Below the pieces are notes generated by a model, which ran no database searches, was not told where the DNA came from, and worked only from the letters and a program-made list of their open reading frames with translations. 64,000 bases of DNA from Pontederia crassipes (taxonomy: Eukaryota; Streptophyta; Magnoliopsida; Commelinales; Pontederiaceae): positions 57,565,146 to 57,629,145 of the forward strand of contig CM060193.1 of assembly GCA_030549335.1 (NCBI GenBank). The letters are read 5' to 3'. Position numbers and translations under genes: made by a program. Position 1 is the stretch's first letter; each line of letters begins with the position of its first letter. This document shows, in pieces, positions 11,025 to 24,045 of the stretch.

Positions 11025-14000
11025 ATGATGCTGCTGCTGCTCGCCGCCGTCTTGAGCTTCGTCGCCGTTGTAGCCTTCGCGGTCAAATTCGCCACTGCCG
11101 ACGGTTACTACCTCCCATCCATAAAGCGTCAAAGTTCTAATTTCTTAAATATTGCAGTTCATATGTCTCACGTAATCGGACGACTTTACTCTCAGGGGAT
11201 TTCACCTTGATCTCGAGGGGTCCGGCGAAGCGCAAAGAAGTGGAGAGAAAAGTATGACTCTCGTGATCATCATCTTTAGTTTTTCTTCTTCTTTTTTTTG
11301 TTGGTGTGTGTTCTATTTTGGTAGTCTTCTGGACTTTTTTCGAATAAATTATCTTAGAATGGGTGCTTGTGTTGCTTAGGTTGTCTGGATTACGGGGGCA
11401 AGCCGCGGAATCGGTGAGTAATTTGTTTCTATTATTGACTTTTGCTTTCTTATTTAAGTTCTGGTTATGAGCAAGGCGGCCTGTTGGAACAAGATTAGAA
11501 ATCTTTTTTTGTGTCAAATTACTGAATACGAAATAACATTTTGCATCGAATTTGGTAGTGAAAATATTTATAAGCCAATATCATGATAATTTAGTTCCTG
11601 CATGTTGTATTCATATATGAAATTCATGATAGAATCAGTATCCAGGTTTTTCGTATGAAAAGTAACAATTTTTATATCGTCTAAAGGCGACTTCAACTTT
11701 AGGAATTGATAATGCAAGAAGCACAGGTTCAACGTTTGCCAACGATCAAAATGTTAGGTGCATGAACACATCGCTTTTATGGATTTATTAGATGGAAGGT
11801 AGTTATTTATTCAGTCTGATTTTGCCACAAGAATGAATGAAAAAACCACTCTGGTGGGGATCCTATTATTTGTAATGTCTGGATTTTTGCCTCATGGATA
11901 TTGCTTATTGTAGTCATCATTCAAGTTATTTCTTGACTTCTTAAACTTTAATGCATTCAAATCATTCTTTGACTATGAATTTGGTATGAGCATATTCTTA
12001 CTAATTTGTATTTTCAGAATTCTTCAGATTTATGTTCTTGAAGTGGTGAGATAGTTAGATTATACTTGGATAGGTGCAGACGATTGAAATGCTTCCTTCA
12101 CTTCTCATTTTTAGTTTTTTTATCCGTTTTAGATGGATGGAAGGATCAATGGAACATCAGGTTTGGTGAATCTGAGGAAGTCGATGCAAGTAGTTAAACT
12201 CATTTTTTTTCTTGGTTTCCTTTAACTTGACTATGTTGTTGGCTAAGTGCAAATGGTCTATGATGGTTTCTGGAGGTTTCTGCTTCTTGTCACCTGCTTG
12301 GTGTTATTACATGATTTTAAGTTGAACAATTGCTGGAATGTGGCAATTGAGTTTGGAAAGTATACATAGTTATCCCCATTTCATTTTCAGGAGAGGTTCT
12401 TGCTAAGCAATTTGTTGACTTAGGAGCAAAGGTTATACTTTCTGCACGAAACAAGTCGGAACTTGAGCGGGTGAGATCTGATATCCTAAGTAAGTGTTTA
12501 TGTTCTTTGGAATGAGTCTAAAGTCATACTCTTTTGTCAATTTTTCTTCAACTTGATGCCTTTTTGCTCTTCTTGCTATTAGCTACACTTCCAAATGCTT
12601 ATGTTGAAGTGTTGCCTATGGATTTGGCTTCCGGTGAGGAGTCTCTTCAAGAAGCCGTTCAAATTGCAGAATCATTATTTTCTAATGCTGGTGTAGATTA
12701 TATGGTTCATAATGCAGCGTTTGAACGCCTTGTAAGACATTGTATTCTTCAAACATGCTTTTATAAAATATCTTGATGTATTTCAAACTTTGATGAACAT
12801 TATATATGGTACACATTTAAGAACTTGATACAATAAGTTTTCTTGCTATTTTCTCCATCCGACTCATGTGTTTGACTTCAGAAAAGAAAAGCTTTGGAGG
12901 AAACTGAGGAAAGCCTTCAGGTAATGTAATATTTGTGTTCACTTCTCAAAATTGAATTTGAACGGTCATTCATCATTTTTTATTAACTAGGCTACTATGA
13001 ACACAAATGTCATGGGGCCAATAACTCTTACCCGTCTTCTGGCACATTGTATGATAAAAAGAGGGAAAGGCCATTTTATTGTGGTACGTTGATCATGTTA
13101 ATTTGTGCTCTTTTCTTTGGCCTTGAGGTAGCACTTAATCACTTGCTATAATCTGCATGTAGATGAGTAGTGCTGCTGGGAAAGTACCAGCACCAGGTCA
13201 GGCTATGTACACTGTTTCCAAACATGCTCTAAATGGATACTTCCATACATTGCGTTCAGAGGTACCCCTGATATATAATTATCTGGTTAACATTGTCTTG
13301 GATCCCATGTATATTTCCCTTTATGACAATTCAAAGGAAGTATTGTTATGCAGCTTATCTTATTAATATCATCACCTGCCTTAAGCTATCTTTCTTTTGT
13401 TTCATCTGAATGTTTATGCTAAAATTCCAAGTCTCAAGTAGCATGATGTACTTATGTTGAATTTGATGCGCCGATCAATTTTCCTAAAAGCTTAAGCCGT
13501 TAAGAAGAGCAACATCATTGATTTTATATTCTTAACACTCTTCCTCACATGTGGGCTACAGACAACTTTTGGTCTAGCCCAAGCTCAACACGTGAATAAT
13601 TAAGGGAGGAAATTACTTATTAATAAGAGCTTATCGAGGTTTGAACTCAGGACCTTCGGCTTTGATACCATGTTAAATTTGATGTGCCGACCAATTTTCC
13701 TAAAAGCATAAGCCGTTAGGAAGAGCAACATCACTGATTTTATATTCTTAACAACTTATGATTCTTTTCTTTACTTTTATATCCTTTAATGGGCTCTTCT
13801 ACCTCTAAGTTGAATCATTTTGATTGTTTTATGTATATGTATACATGCATGATCAAAGCTTCGAGAGAAAGGCATTCAAATAACTGTCATCTGTCCTGGG
13901 CCAATCAACACATCAAGAGTTCGTGGAACGGCTTCATCTGAACAAAATAGTTCTTCAAAGGTTAGTTCAAGCAAGGACCCCATGATTCTTCTTTGTGTTC

Positions 14001-15068
14001 CGATTGAAGATTAATCCTAGGGCGGCTTAATAGAACTCCAATTTCAACTACTACTTTACTTCTGTGACACAAGAAGATTATACTTTAACACAGTTTTCTG
14101 TAATCACATTTTTTTCATGCCCCAAATTGTTTGCATGATCTACAGTTGAACGCTGAGATTATTTTCATTGGAATAGCTATCTCGGAAAACACATTCAATT
14201 AGATTTTGCAGACTGGATCATTTTGTTGTTATGACATCTTATTTTGGTGAGCAAAAGGTACAGGCGAATATGAGAAAAATGTTTTAAGGATTAGTTGCAG
14301 AAAATTTACATCATATTCCGTCTTTCCCTTAGTCATATTTTTTTGTGACCTGTACAAACGCTTGAAGCTTTGTACAAGTTACTAATAATTCTGTAACAAT
14401 CCTTTTCTAATTACTATGTATGTTGGACAGACTCGTCTTTCTTCAAAAAGATGTGCTGAGCTAACGATCATTGCAGCTACCCATGGGCTAAAGGAGGCCT
14501 GGATATCGTATCAGGTATTTTCTTTTCTATTGAATTCTTGTGGGGATTAACTTTAAGATAGATGAAAATATAGGTAAATTTGTATTGCTATATTGATGAA
14601 CTCGCATCTATTTAGATTATTATTTGCTATCTGTTTAAATAAATGAGATATAACACAATTAAAAGAAAGTTTACTCCTTCCTTTGACTGTACTCAATTCG
14701 ATAAATCTTTATGAAAGGTTACATTTTTTATGGCAGTTTCTTGAAGTAACTGTTCCTTGTTTTGCAGCCAGTGTTGTTGGTTATGTACTTGGTGCAATAC
14801 ATGCCGACAGTTGGATATTGGCTCATGGACAAGGTTTCTTCTTCTACACTTGATAAACTCCTTGACCAACTGTTTTCTATTATTGCTACATGCATGTAAC
14901 CATTGTTTCATCACTGCTGTTTGGTTGTGATCCCAATTCATGATCTGATTCCTCTTTGGATTTTGTGGTTTGTTGATTGCATAGATTGGCGCAGACCGGC
15001 TGAATGCTGCGGAAAAGAAGAGGGACATTTATGGTTGGAATTTGTTATTTGGTCAGAAATCAACATGA
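11025..15068 (+). CDS. Short-chain dehydrogenase/reductase, DHRS7-like (327 aa)
   Basis: An NAD(P)-dependent oxidoreductase of the SDR family, probably membrane-anchored; substrate unknown. Twelve exons: 11025-11103, 11196-11251, 11380-11413, 12391-12489, 12583-12731, 12882-12920, 12991-13083, 13163-13261, 13859-13960, 14431-14514, 14768-14833, 14985-15068. All junctions are GT-AG and the phases close to 984 nt. Residues 1-24 form a hydrophobic N-terminal anchor. The cofactor motif TGASRGIG is at 50-57 and the NAA motif follows VDYMVH. The catalytic triad is Ser186, Tyr199 and Lys203 in YTVSK, and a CPGPI motif follows. Length and layout match plant SDRs related to animal DHRS7. From memory the Arabidopsis counterpart is At3g03330, next to the ASCH gene At3g03320, so the neighbour at 16,900-23,601 supports conserved order. 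A TRIM sits in intron 8. Confidence 0.93.
13455..13753 (-). mobile_element. Complete TRIM (miniature LTR retrotransposon)
   Basis: 299 bp on the minus strand within SDR intron 8. Two 83-bp terminal repeats (13,455-13,537 and 13,671-13,753) begin TGTTAAGAAT and end TTAACA when read on the minus strand. Next to the right-hand repeat is TGGTATCAAAGC, which resembles the initiator-Met tRNA primer site. A purine tract, GAGGAAGAG, precedes the left-hand repeat. The flanks carry a perfect 5-bp target duplication, ACTTA (13,450-13,454 and 13,754-13,758). The interior of about 133 bp codes for nothing. Confidence 0.9.
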
Positions 15069-16899
15069 CCATCTGTTTCCAAGATTTCCAGCAGAGTGAG
15101 GAGTCTCATTTCCCAGCATCATGTGTCGTGTTATCACAAAATCTCATAGCTGTCTGGAACCATTTGAGGCCCGAGAAGGGATCCTGAATTCTTTCAACAA
15201 AAATTATGTTGCTACACCTTTTTTCAATAGTGCATTAAAATTTTCAAATCATTGTCTATTACTAGAACTTCTGCACCGTTTTATTTTTCATTTATCTACG
15301 TATCCTTTTTTAGACACATGAGACAACTAACATCTGATTACTTGTATAGTGCAACTTTCCTTTATCCAAATCCTACCATCTAGATTGTTTCTCTTGTAAT
15401 TTTTATGAGACCTATAATAAGTTTATTTCATGTGCACTACACAACCTCGTTAGTCGTATTTCTATCTCAACCTTTTATTATTTTTTTATTTTTATTTATA
15501 TTCAGTCTCCGATATCTAAGAAACGAAGCGATGCCGACGACTCAACTCGCGTAGCGCTAACGATTATGCGCACTGTTCAACTTTAAGTTGAACGTCGCTT
15601 ACCACTCCAATTCAATTCTTAATTGGTCTCAACCTTTTTATTTGACCATATCCAGTTATATTGACTTAATCAATTATTTTTTGCCTTTATTAGCATTCGA
15701 AAAGAAGAAGGAAACAATTAACAGTATTAAAAAAAATGTGATATTTTAAATGAACTGAACGGACAAATTCATTAAACTAGGACAAAACGTAAAAATTAAC
15801 AATTTATTTAAAATAATTAACATAAAAATAGAATTTACACTCATTCTTATATAAAAAATTACCTGATATTTATTTATAATAGCTAATTGATTTATAATAT
15901 TTCTTCGAATAGTAGTATTTTCCAAAGTATTATTTAATTATAAAAAATGTTGATTATTTTAAAATAAAAATTTAGTTATACTGATAAGTAAAATTGAAGA
16001 TATTAAATTAAAATAAAAATAATACCGGATATTCAGAATTAAATAATAAATCTATTCTATAGGTTAGTGAAAAATGATTTATATCTAAATTTTATTTTCA
16101 AAGAAATATTTATCAAACAGTTTAACTAAAATAATGACTTGTGTCTTACTTTAAACTCTTTACTAGTAATTCATTTGTTATTTTTTCTAAATATAAAATA
16201 AATCACTAAAAAATAAAAACAGTGTTAAAATTAATTCATGTGTTATTTATTGTACGTAAATCAATGTCTACCCATTTTTATTATTTTTTTCGAAAACAGG
16301 AAATAAATAGTTTCGCATCGGACGTATTTTCAGAGTTTCGGCGAACGGAATCAACAAACTTATTTTAAGCAACACAAATAGAGCCTTAAAAACACTTGAA
16401 CGATTTCATCAAAATTGACCAAGATGTTCAAGATCTTACATTAGATCAGAGAGGGATTAAAGATCGTAAAATCGAACGGAGGATCTAAGATTCCATCTAT
16501 TAATAAAATAAGTAAATTTTAAAATAATAAATATTTTCCTTGATAAATTTATTGCATTGTAATATTAAATTATTTTTTTATCGATTCTTAAGTCAAATTA
16601 CATCGAAATATATTAAAAATAAAGAAAATAAATTAAACTTCATCTAAATTAATTAATATTATTAATATAAATATATTTTGAAACAAATATTTAAATGTTT
16701 CTATTAATCATATTAATATGAGATCATGAGGATCGTAAAATTGTGTGAAATCGTATTAAGAAAGATCGTGATCAGTTAGGAATAGTAAAATAGTAAGATT
16801 TTAACATCTATATCGAGATCTTGAGAACATGAAATTGACATGACATAACGTTTTCTCCCATAACAAAACACAATTCAATTAATTCTACTACAATCACAA
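15069..16899. other. Intergenic region between convergent genes
   Basis: Holds the 3' ends of the SDR gene (+) and ASCH gene (-). The part from 15,700 is AT-rich. A small GC island at 15,510-15,600 contains a perfect inverted repeat (GTTCAACTTTAAGTTGAAC). I see no gene. Confidence 0.5.
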
Positions 16900-19800
16900 T
16901 TAATGCTTCCACCCCTTGGAAAAGCCTTCCTCTGTGTATGGCTCCAAAAATCCAATGAACCGAAAGGAATTGCAGATGCACGAGGAAGAAAAAAATAGTT
17001 ATCTCAAAGACAGACCAAAAGTTATCCAATAAACTGAAAGGAATTGTAGATGCATAAAATGTGAAAAAAAATCCCTGCTACACCATCTTACCTTCAAGCC
17101 ATCTTTAGACCACCGAGCTCCATAGCCTTCGGGAACTCTTATCTCAAAGACAGACTTACACGGTTCAACCAAGTGGATATTCATCCAAGAACAATTGGTT
17201 AACAAGTGATTGATAAACTTCAGTGCCAACACATTCTTGTTGGAGTCTGACGGAGCATTGAAAATAGTTTTTAGAAGTCAATAGGAAGAGAGATGCAACA
17301 TCTAGAACACTAGTGAAAAATACTGCATTGTGGTGTTATAAATCCATAGAATCATACCACTTCCACGACAATCGCCCCACCATCCGTCGCTACACCTGTT
17401 AACATGTTTCGCCAATGCCCTTGCAGCATCAGTTAAAGAACAACCTTTGACCTCCCAGACAAATAATGAATGATAGCACAATCAATTAATATAGCTTTGC
17501 AAATAAAATGAATGACATTATAATGTTTATGGCATCCTACACAATGAATCTGACAAGTAGCTATATATATGTATATATAATATCTCTCTATATATATATA
17601 CACACATATACATAAGAATTGACAACTTGAACTTAAAGCGCCAATTATTGCAGCCATCTTCGCACCATGAATATCTAACCTTGAAAAGTTGAAACTCATT
17701 TCCAGAAATACTCCTAATATAACAAAACAAACCCGTCTCTTGTTAACACCATCTCGAAACTTGTAATTCCAAAGTTATCTGTCCTTCCCAACTTTTATTC
17801 AGATTTCACATTACACAATAATAAACCAAGTTATGAAATCACTATGAAGCAAGACCAACAACAACAAAGCCTTATCCCACTAGGTGGGGTCGGCTACATG
17901 GATCATACGACGCCATTCCGTTCATTCGTTGATCCATGTTCATGAGATTCGACAGGGTTTTACGCTTGCTGTCGGGGCCTAACACAACCCTCCTCCTTTA
18001 TTCGGGCTTGGGACCGGCTATAAAACATAGGCGGCTATAAAACTATGAAGCAACACCGACACAACTAAATTGCATAAGGATTGCAACAAGTGCATCATAT
18101 CCTCTTTATATAAGTGAGGCAAGAATAATTACAATAAACTATGACTAATTAATAGTTCATTACGATATAAATAAAAAATACTAAAAACAGAAGATGGAAG
18201 ACTATCCGAAGTGTGAGAAATCCCTTTACAGAAGCTAAAGAACTTTATCTACTACATAAATTACTGGTTTGACACAAGGGAATATGTATAAAAAGGTTAT
18301 TGCAGTAGTACAAAACTTTAGTGATTGCCCTTTAATGTGGTAAATGATCCATTATATAAGATACAACGAACTTTCAACCATATAGGATATTTAAAAAGGT
18401 ATGACAAAACTTTTTACAACAACAACAACAAAACCTTATCCCACTAGGTGGGGTCGGCTACATGGATCATACGACGCCATTCCGCTCTATTCGTTGATCT
18501 ATGTTCATGAGATTCGACAGGGTTTTACGCTGGCTGTCGGGGCCTAACACAACCCTCCTCCTTTATCCGGGCTTGGGACCGGCTATAAAACATAGGCGGA
18601 GTTATGACAAAACTTTTCACAATATAGAATATTTAATTTATGGCTGGGAGTACATGTGAAATTTCTGAAATTGTATACATTAACAAGTATATTCATCAAA
18701 CATTGAGTCATGTGGGAAAAGATTAACTGAATATGTTGACCATTACTGAAATTACAATGGGAACAATTTAATTAAGTCTCAATTTATTACAACTTTTGAG
18801 GCAAGAAATGCCTCAAGCTTATGTTATTAACATATAAACTAACCATCGCGGACAAGGACTAAAGTACTCACAGTTGGCCGTGTTGGTTTCATAGATGAAG
18901 ATATGAGAAATGTTCTTGGTGGTGGTAGCTCATTTGCAATTGTTCCGGTTGTGTGAGCCATACCAAGAAGACTACCAATGCCTTCATAATGTAGACCCTG
19001 AGAAAAATGTCAAAATCATGTACCAAAAGGAATATCAAATCAATTTGAACCTCAAGTTTTATTTCTCCAAAGCTCCAGGAGATGATCCAACAGAAGTAGC
19101 ATTTGTTTTAGAAGTAGGGTTCTCAATCTATATCGATAATATAAGGATAAGACGGTATATAAACTCCGCCTATGTTTTATAGCCGGTCCCAAGTCCGAAT
19201 AAAGGAGGAGGGTTGTGTTAGGCCCCGACAGCCAGCGTAAAACTCTGTCGAATTTCATGAACATGGATCAATGAATATATTGTGTTTGTCGTTGAAACGA
19301 TATTGCTAAGGATTTTGGGGAAGATCGTAAGGCTACCTTCTTTTTAATTTTCTGATTTGGGCCTAGTCCCTATTATTAATCAATAAAAGTTTGCATGATT
19401 TGACACTCAATTTAAAATTGTTGTATGACTCAAATGTCTAAGGATAATTGTCACTCACGGCTAAAGTATTTCAACCATTAAGGAAAAGTTCATGTTCTTA
19501 AAAATCTCTCCATTTAGGAAAACCATAACATGACCAGATAATTAGGGAATAACTGCATTAAAACTAGAAACACATCCATCCTAAATTTAAACCTTCAGAA
19601 TAGAGAGGCCAAACACTGACCGGTTAATTCATCAGCAGAAGATGTTTATGTTAGTTTTGCAGGTAATATTATAAGTCTGAGATGACTCGATATGCATATT
19701 CCTTTTTCACTCATATCTGGTCAAATTCCAACCAGGTATCATGGTCCTTTAGCAGCTAAATGCTAGGTTATAGGTGAAAGTAGAGAATAGTTGTAAGCTT

Positions 19801-22800
19801 CCTACCTCAATTGCGAATTACCAGGATAGAGCTAGTTCACATAAACAGATGCAATCATTATAAAGAAATGTTACTTACTGAGAGTAAGTCAGCCAAGGTG
19901 TCATATGGTTGAGAAGCTAGCTTGGAAACGAAGATAGCTAGGACTCCATTAGATATTTCTTTCTCCACTGTATAAAATTTGCGATAGATTTGAACTCCTG
20001 ATATATGAAATCCATTATTAGGACAATTTCTGAAAAGAACTATTAGGATTAATGAACTGACGACCATGGAAATATGGAAAATGATCATGGAGAAAATTTG
20101 CAAAGATCAATTCAACTTATATCATTGAGTACTGTGGTAAACTCCTGGAATGGATGAGTGGAAGCAGAAATCTTGCTCTCGTAAGAAAATTTATGAAAAA
20201 TTTACATATTTAATGCAGGAATCTGATCATTGCATTCATTTCAAAAGAAGAGTTTTTTTCTTTTCCTTTTTAGGGAACAAAAGATGAATTAATAAGTTGG
20301 ATGATCAATAACTATGGAAAACATTACATTCCTAACAAAAGTAAAACAACAAAAAAACATGCTTTTGCAGTCTAGTCACAAAATATCTATATATAATCTT
20401 AACACATTTTGGAAAGGAACAACATAATTATATATGATATCGTTACTGTCATATAAAGATAATTTTTAGCTCATATGTTAAAATAGTGCTCACAAACTAG
20501 TATAAGACCACAGAGATGGGCACATAAGATCAAATTTTACTTGTTTTAGATGATTTGGGAGGTAAAAAATAATTTCACGTGTTATAGAGTACAAATGCAA
20601 AAAATTTTGAGCTCCGTGTGTTTAAGCTTTTAGGGAAATGACTAATAATGAATAATTTGTTATGGTATCAGAGTTGGACTTAAAACATCTAATATATCAA
20701 CTTACCACATGATTTCAGAAAGTAATTCATTAAATTCTTTTATATCAAAAGAATTAAACTTTCAGTCACATAAGTTGATATTTAGGTCAATTCAAGATGT
20801 TGATCATGCATGCAAGGTACCATCATTCAAAAGCATGATATAATATAGAACCAAAGATTAAACACAAAAACAGAAAAAATTACCCTCTTCTATTGTCTCA
20901 ACACCAGGAAGGACATTTGCAAGGGTCTCCATTTGTAGCATTTCAGAAAATGTACTGTAATGGGCAATATTCTGCAGAACATCATCATGAGGCAGATTGT
21001 TGGTTTCAATTAAGATATTTGAAGGATAAACAGAGTGCATGCTGTAATGGGCTTTTTGCAAAAGAATTGTATCATCTACCTGAACCTTGAGCAAGAGGAC
21101 TTTGTTGAAGAGAATCAAAGAACCTGGGGAAATTCTGATTAAGAAACACCATACTATGTTAAACTGCTCTTATCAAGAAATGATGACAGAAATTTCTGTA
21201 ATAGAAAGAAGAATGTGTGAAAACATCTTCTCTAAGTTTCTATAGAGTGAAAGTTAAAGAAAAAGAAAACAAGCTTGATTCTCAATGAGAAACCAAATTC
21301 TAGCCACAAAACAGTAATACTGTATTTCATCAATAGGTGAGTTCTGCACCAGTGTCTAAACATATCAAATTGTCATCGGTCAGTACAACTTGATGTTAAA
21401 GCCTGGAAGCAAGAGAAACAAAGCTATATTCTGTTTCTAAAATTACAGTTATTTTACATTTAACATTAAAATCCAAAAGGAAAAAGATAAATTGCATGGC
21501 ACAGACATGGATCTTAAAATTTCATAGACAGGACACAAGAGATTAGCTGAAAAAGCAGCAGGCAACTTCACATCAGCACAATGTCTAAATGCAATATTAT
21601 CATGTTAGCATTCACATCGTCCTAAAGTTTATTTTAGGTTGAAAAGGTCTTCAGTCATTAATAGAGCACTGATGGAAACTTATTGAAATGTTGATCTGTG
21701 GGTAGGCAAAGTGAAAATAGCCATAGAACAGGAAGGATGACTGACTCTAAAATAGAAAAGCTGAAGTTTCGACATACAAGTACTCACTATCATGCAGCCT
21801 AATCCAGAAGACTCCAAATGTATAAGATCTAAGGAAGGTAATAAATTGATATGCACCACCTTGCAAGTGCTACTTCAACTTGTAGACCATAAAATTGTGC
21901 TCCAAAGTTCAAACAATAATATAGAAACATAAAAATGAACATCCGCTCTGTAGTAATAGGTAAGGAGACATAACACTCAAATATTAAGATACTTATGCAG
22001 TGTAGTCTGTGAACTTGTTAGGTCTTATCTGTGTATCTGTCGATTCTAAACCATATTGGCCTTGATGTTATATAATTGCTTCTTCCTCAAGTGTGTACAA
22101 CAAGGGCTAAGAACAGTTTCAAGACACTGGAGTCAAGAGTCAACACATCACACAAACAAGCTTGTCTTATCATTTTACCTATTATAATCACCAACAGCAC
22201 ACCTTCCTTCGACTGTCTTCATGCCAGCTGAAGAAATATTCCAATTAGCTTTAGAACAAAGTATTGATTTTCATCAGGATACATGAAGAAATGTCCTATA
22301 TCCAAATAACAGGGAAACAAGTGAAAGAAAGGCAATGCCAATATCCTATATTATTGGAATTAAAGGTATATATATTTCAGAATAGTGGCATCATTTTTTG
22401 TTGGATAGTGACATCATTACAAAAAGATATATAAAAATACAAGAAAGTCAGTGAGGACTATTTTCTTCAAGGAGCCAGCCAACATTCTATTAATATTTTT
22501 TTGAGGAATCAAATAAAATTTTGCAGTGAAATACTTCCAGAGATTCTAAAACCAAATAAAAAACAGGAATCATCAAGAAATTGACGGTAACTAGAATTGA
22601 GATTTCACCCTAATTTTATGTTTTGAATTGTACAAAGAAAGGAAGAGAAAGAAATAAGCAATCATTTCTCTGTTGTCGAACTTTCAAATTATGTTTCTGT
22701 TGAAAAAAAGTCCTAAACTTTGACAACTCAATTGATTTCAGATGGAGATGCATTTTATGGTTTGGTTTGGATTTTAAGAGTGGACAATCGTTCTTACAAT

Positions 22801-23601
22801 GTGAAAAGTTCAAGGTAGATGAAAGTAGAAATGACTCCTCTTCTGTTCATCGTAAAATTCATAAAGATCCAACTGGAAAAGAAGATATAAGGAGTAACCT
22901 TTCAACTGCGAAAAGAAAGGTTCCTGAACATGGAGTTCAAATTCCACAGCTCGAAGCATCTGCCAAGACAAAAATGCAAACCGGATTAGTAAAGATTGAA
23001 TAGAAAGGAAGAGAAGAGGCCTTTGGTTGCACTATCTATTATCTATTCATTCTCACCTTCAACAGCTCCGTTCCCTTGTCGGAGATCAATCGGTTCCATT
23101 CGCTTTTTTTGGACTCCAAAAACTCGTAGTCTACTGGAACAGAAACCATGGAGTTCGCCGGCCCCTCGAAACGCCCTGACTCGATGCATCGTTCCAATGC
23201 TCGCGCTAAACGCTTGTACAGAGGATACGCCGGCACTCCTTGGTCAAAATTTTCATCTTCAAAGAATTTACAGAATATCATCGAGAGTCCGAGAGAGAGA
23301 GAGGGAGAGATAGAGAGAGAGATGGCAGGAGCTTGAGATGCAGTGGAAAAGATATACCGGCGTGGCGTATCGGATGTGCTGCGGCAGCGGCGTCGGGGTC
23401 TGTCGGTTCGTCTTCGAGGAGGCAGGAGCAGTAATCGCGAGAGAGGGCGAGGTGAGGGCCGTCGGGGAGGAGGGACGCGGAGAGGACGAAGCGTAAGGCC
23501 TCGCCCAGGAAGTCGGAAAGCCGAAACGGCGAGGTCTTCGGCGACGACGGCTCGTGAGGATCGACGACGGAGGAGGACAAACTCGGCTGGTCGGCTTCCA
23601 T
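16900..23601 (-). CDS. ASCH-domain protein (RNA-binding/coactivator type), last exon disrupted
   Basis: ASCH is a PUA-like fold, thought to bind RNA. Exons from the start: 23601-23358, 23238-23057, 22959-22899, 22227-22179, 21134-21080, 20971-20884, 19997-19879, 18997-18872, 17451-17358, 17246-17092. These are all GT-AG, in phase, and give 391 codons. The ASCH core spans about residues 145-255 and includes AGMKTVEGR (163-171). The ancestral last exon, 16959-16900, still encodes a typical C-terminus ending SKGWKH, but its acceptor reads GG instead of AG. A duplicated acceptor at 17,034-17,035 (CAG) gives only FIG and then TAA (17,022-17,024), so the product would be 394 residues rather than 410. 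Three SINEs lie in the introns. From memory, the Arabidopsis counterpart At3g03320 is adjacent to the SDR gene's counterpart. The core is probably functional; the state of the last 16 or so residues is open. Confidence 0.87.
16950..17054 (-). repeat. Local tandem duplication at the ASCH last-exon acceptor
   Basis: The 31-bp segment at 16,950-16,980 recurs at 17,024-17,054 with four differences, a spacing of 74 bp. The DNA between the copies contains TTATCTCAAAGACAGAC, which is also found in the preceding exon at 17,149-17,165. The insert is therefore a patchwork of nearby exon and intron pieces. Confidence 0.85.
17853..18041 (-). mobile_element. SINE copy 1 (Au-like), minus strand
   Basis: The plus strand reads (AAC)n, AAAGCCTTATCCCACTAGG ... 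GGGACCGGCTATAAAACAT. On the minus strand the element therefore ends in TTG repeats, as Au-type plant SINEs do. Target duplication ACTATGAAGCAA is at 17,841-17,852 and 18,042-18,053. It lies in an ASCH gene intron. Confidence 0.85.
18415..18602 (-). mobile_element. SINE copy 2 (Au-like), minus strand
   Basis: Same family as the copy at 17,853. Target duplication TATGACAAAACTTTT is at 18,400-18,414 and 18,603-18,617. It is in the same ASCH intron, about 370 bp from copy 1. Confidence 0.88.
19161..19275 (+). mobile_element. SINE copy 3, 3'-truncated, plus strand
   Basis: Begins AACTCCGCCTATGTTTTATA and runs to about CATGGATCAATGAAT, where the family sequence stops. It lacks the LINE-derived 3' end and the TTG tail, and no target duplication was found. 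It is the only copy in this orientation, opposite to the ASCH gene that contains it. Confidence 0.75.
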
Positions 23602-24045
23602 CTCTATAATAAAAAAATGGAGTCTTTTCTTTACATTTAACAGTCGCAGCTTTTGGTAAAGCTCTCGGAGTAAATTATTTAATTCATGAACAAATTTGGA
23701 AACAGACAATTACATTGAGCTCAAGGAACTGTAAAAATTTCAACAATTTATTTCATTTCTCGTGTAACGAATAAATCAAAGTAACTTTTTTTCTTATACA
23801 ACACAACATTTTGTGGCTTGAATTCTTCAAACCAGTATGAAAGGGAAAAAAGGTAGAACTTATGCAAAAGGCTGGACGATCTCCTTCGGATCTCCGTCTC
23901 AAACCCATCTTGCTTCAAATCCGCGCAGAAGAAATCAAAATCACTTCTTTTTTTTGTTTTTTTTTTCTGTTTCTGTATGTTGTATATTTTGAATTCTCCG
24001 ACTCCAATTTGTTCTTCTCCAGACAGAAAGTTGACTACTAGACTG

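Noticed and set aside
21080-22179. A hidden 11-nt microexon in the ASCH gene
   Set aside because: The phase gap first seemed to need one, but using the acceptor at 21,135-21,136 (TCAG then AATTTCCCCAGG) closes the frame without it.
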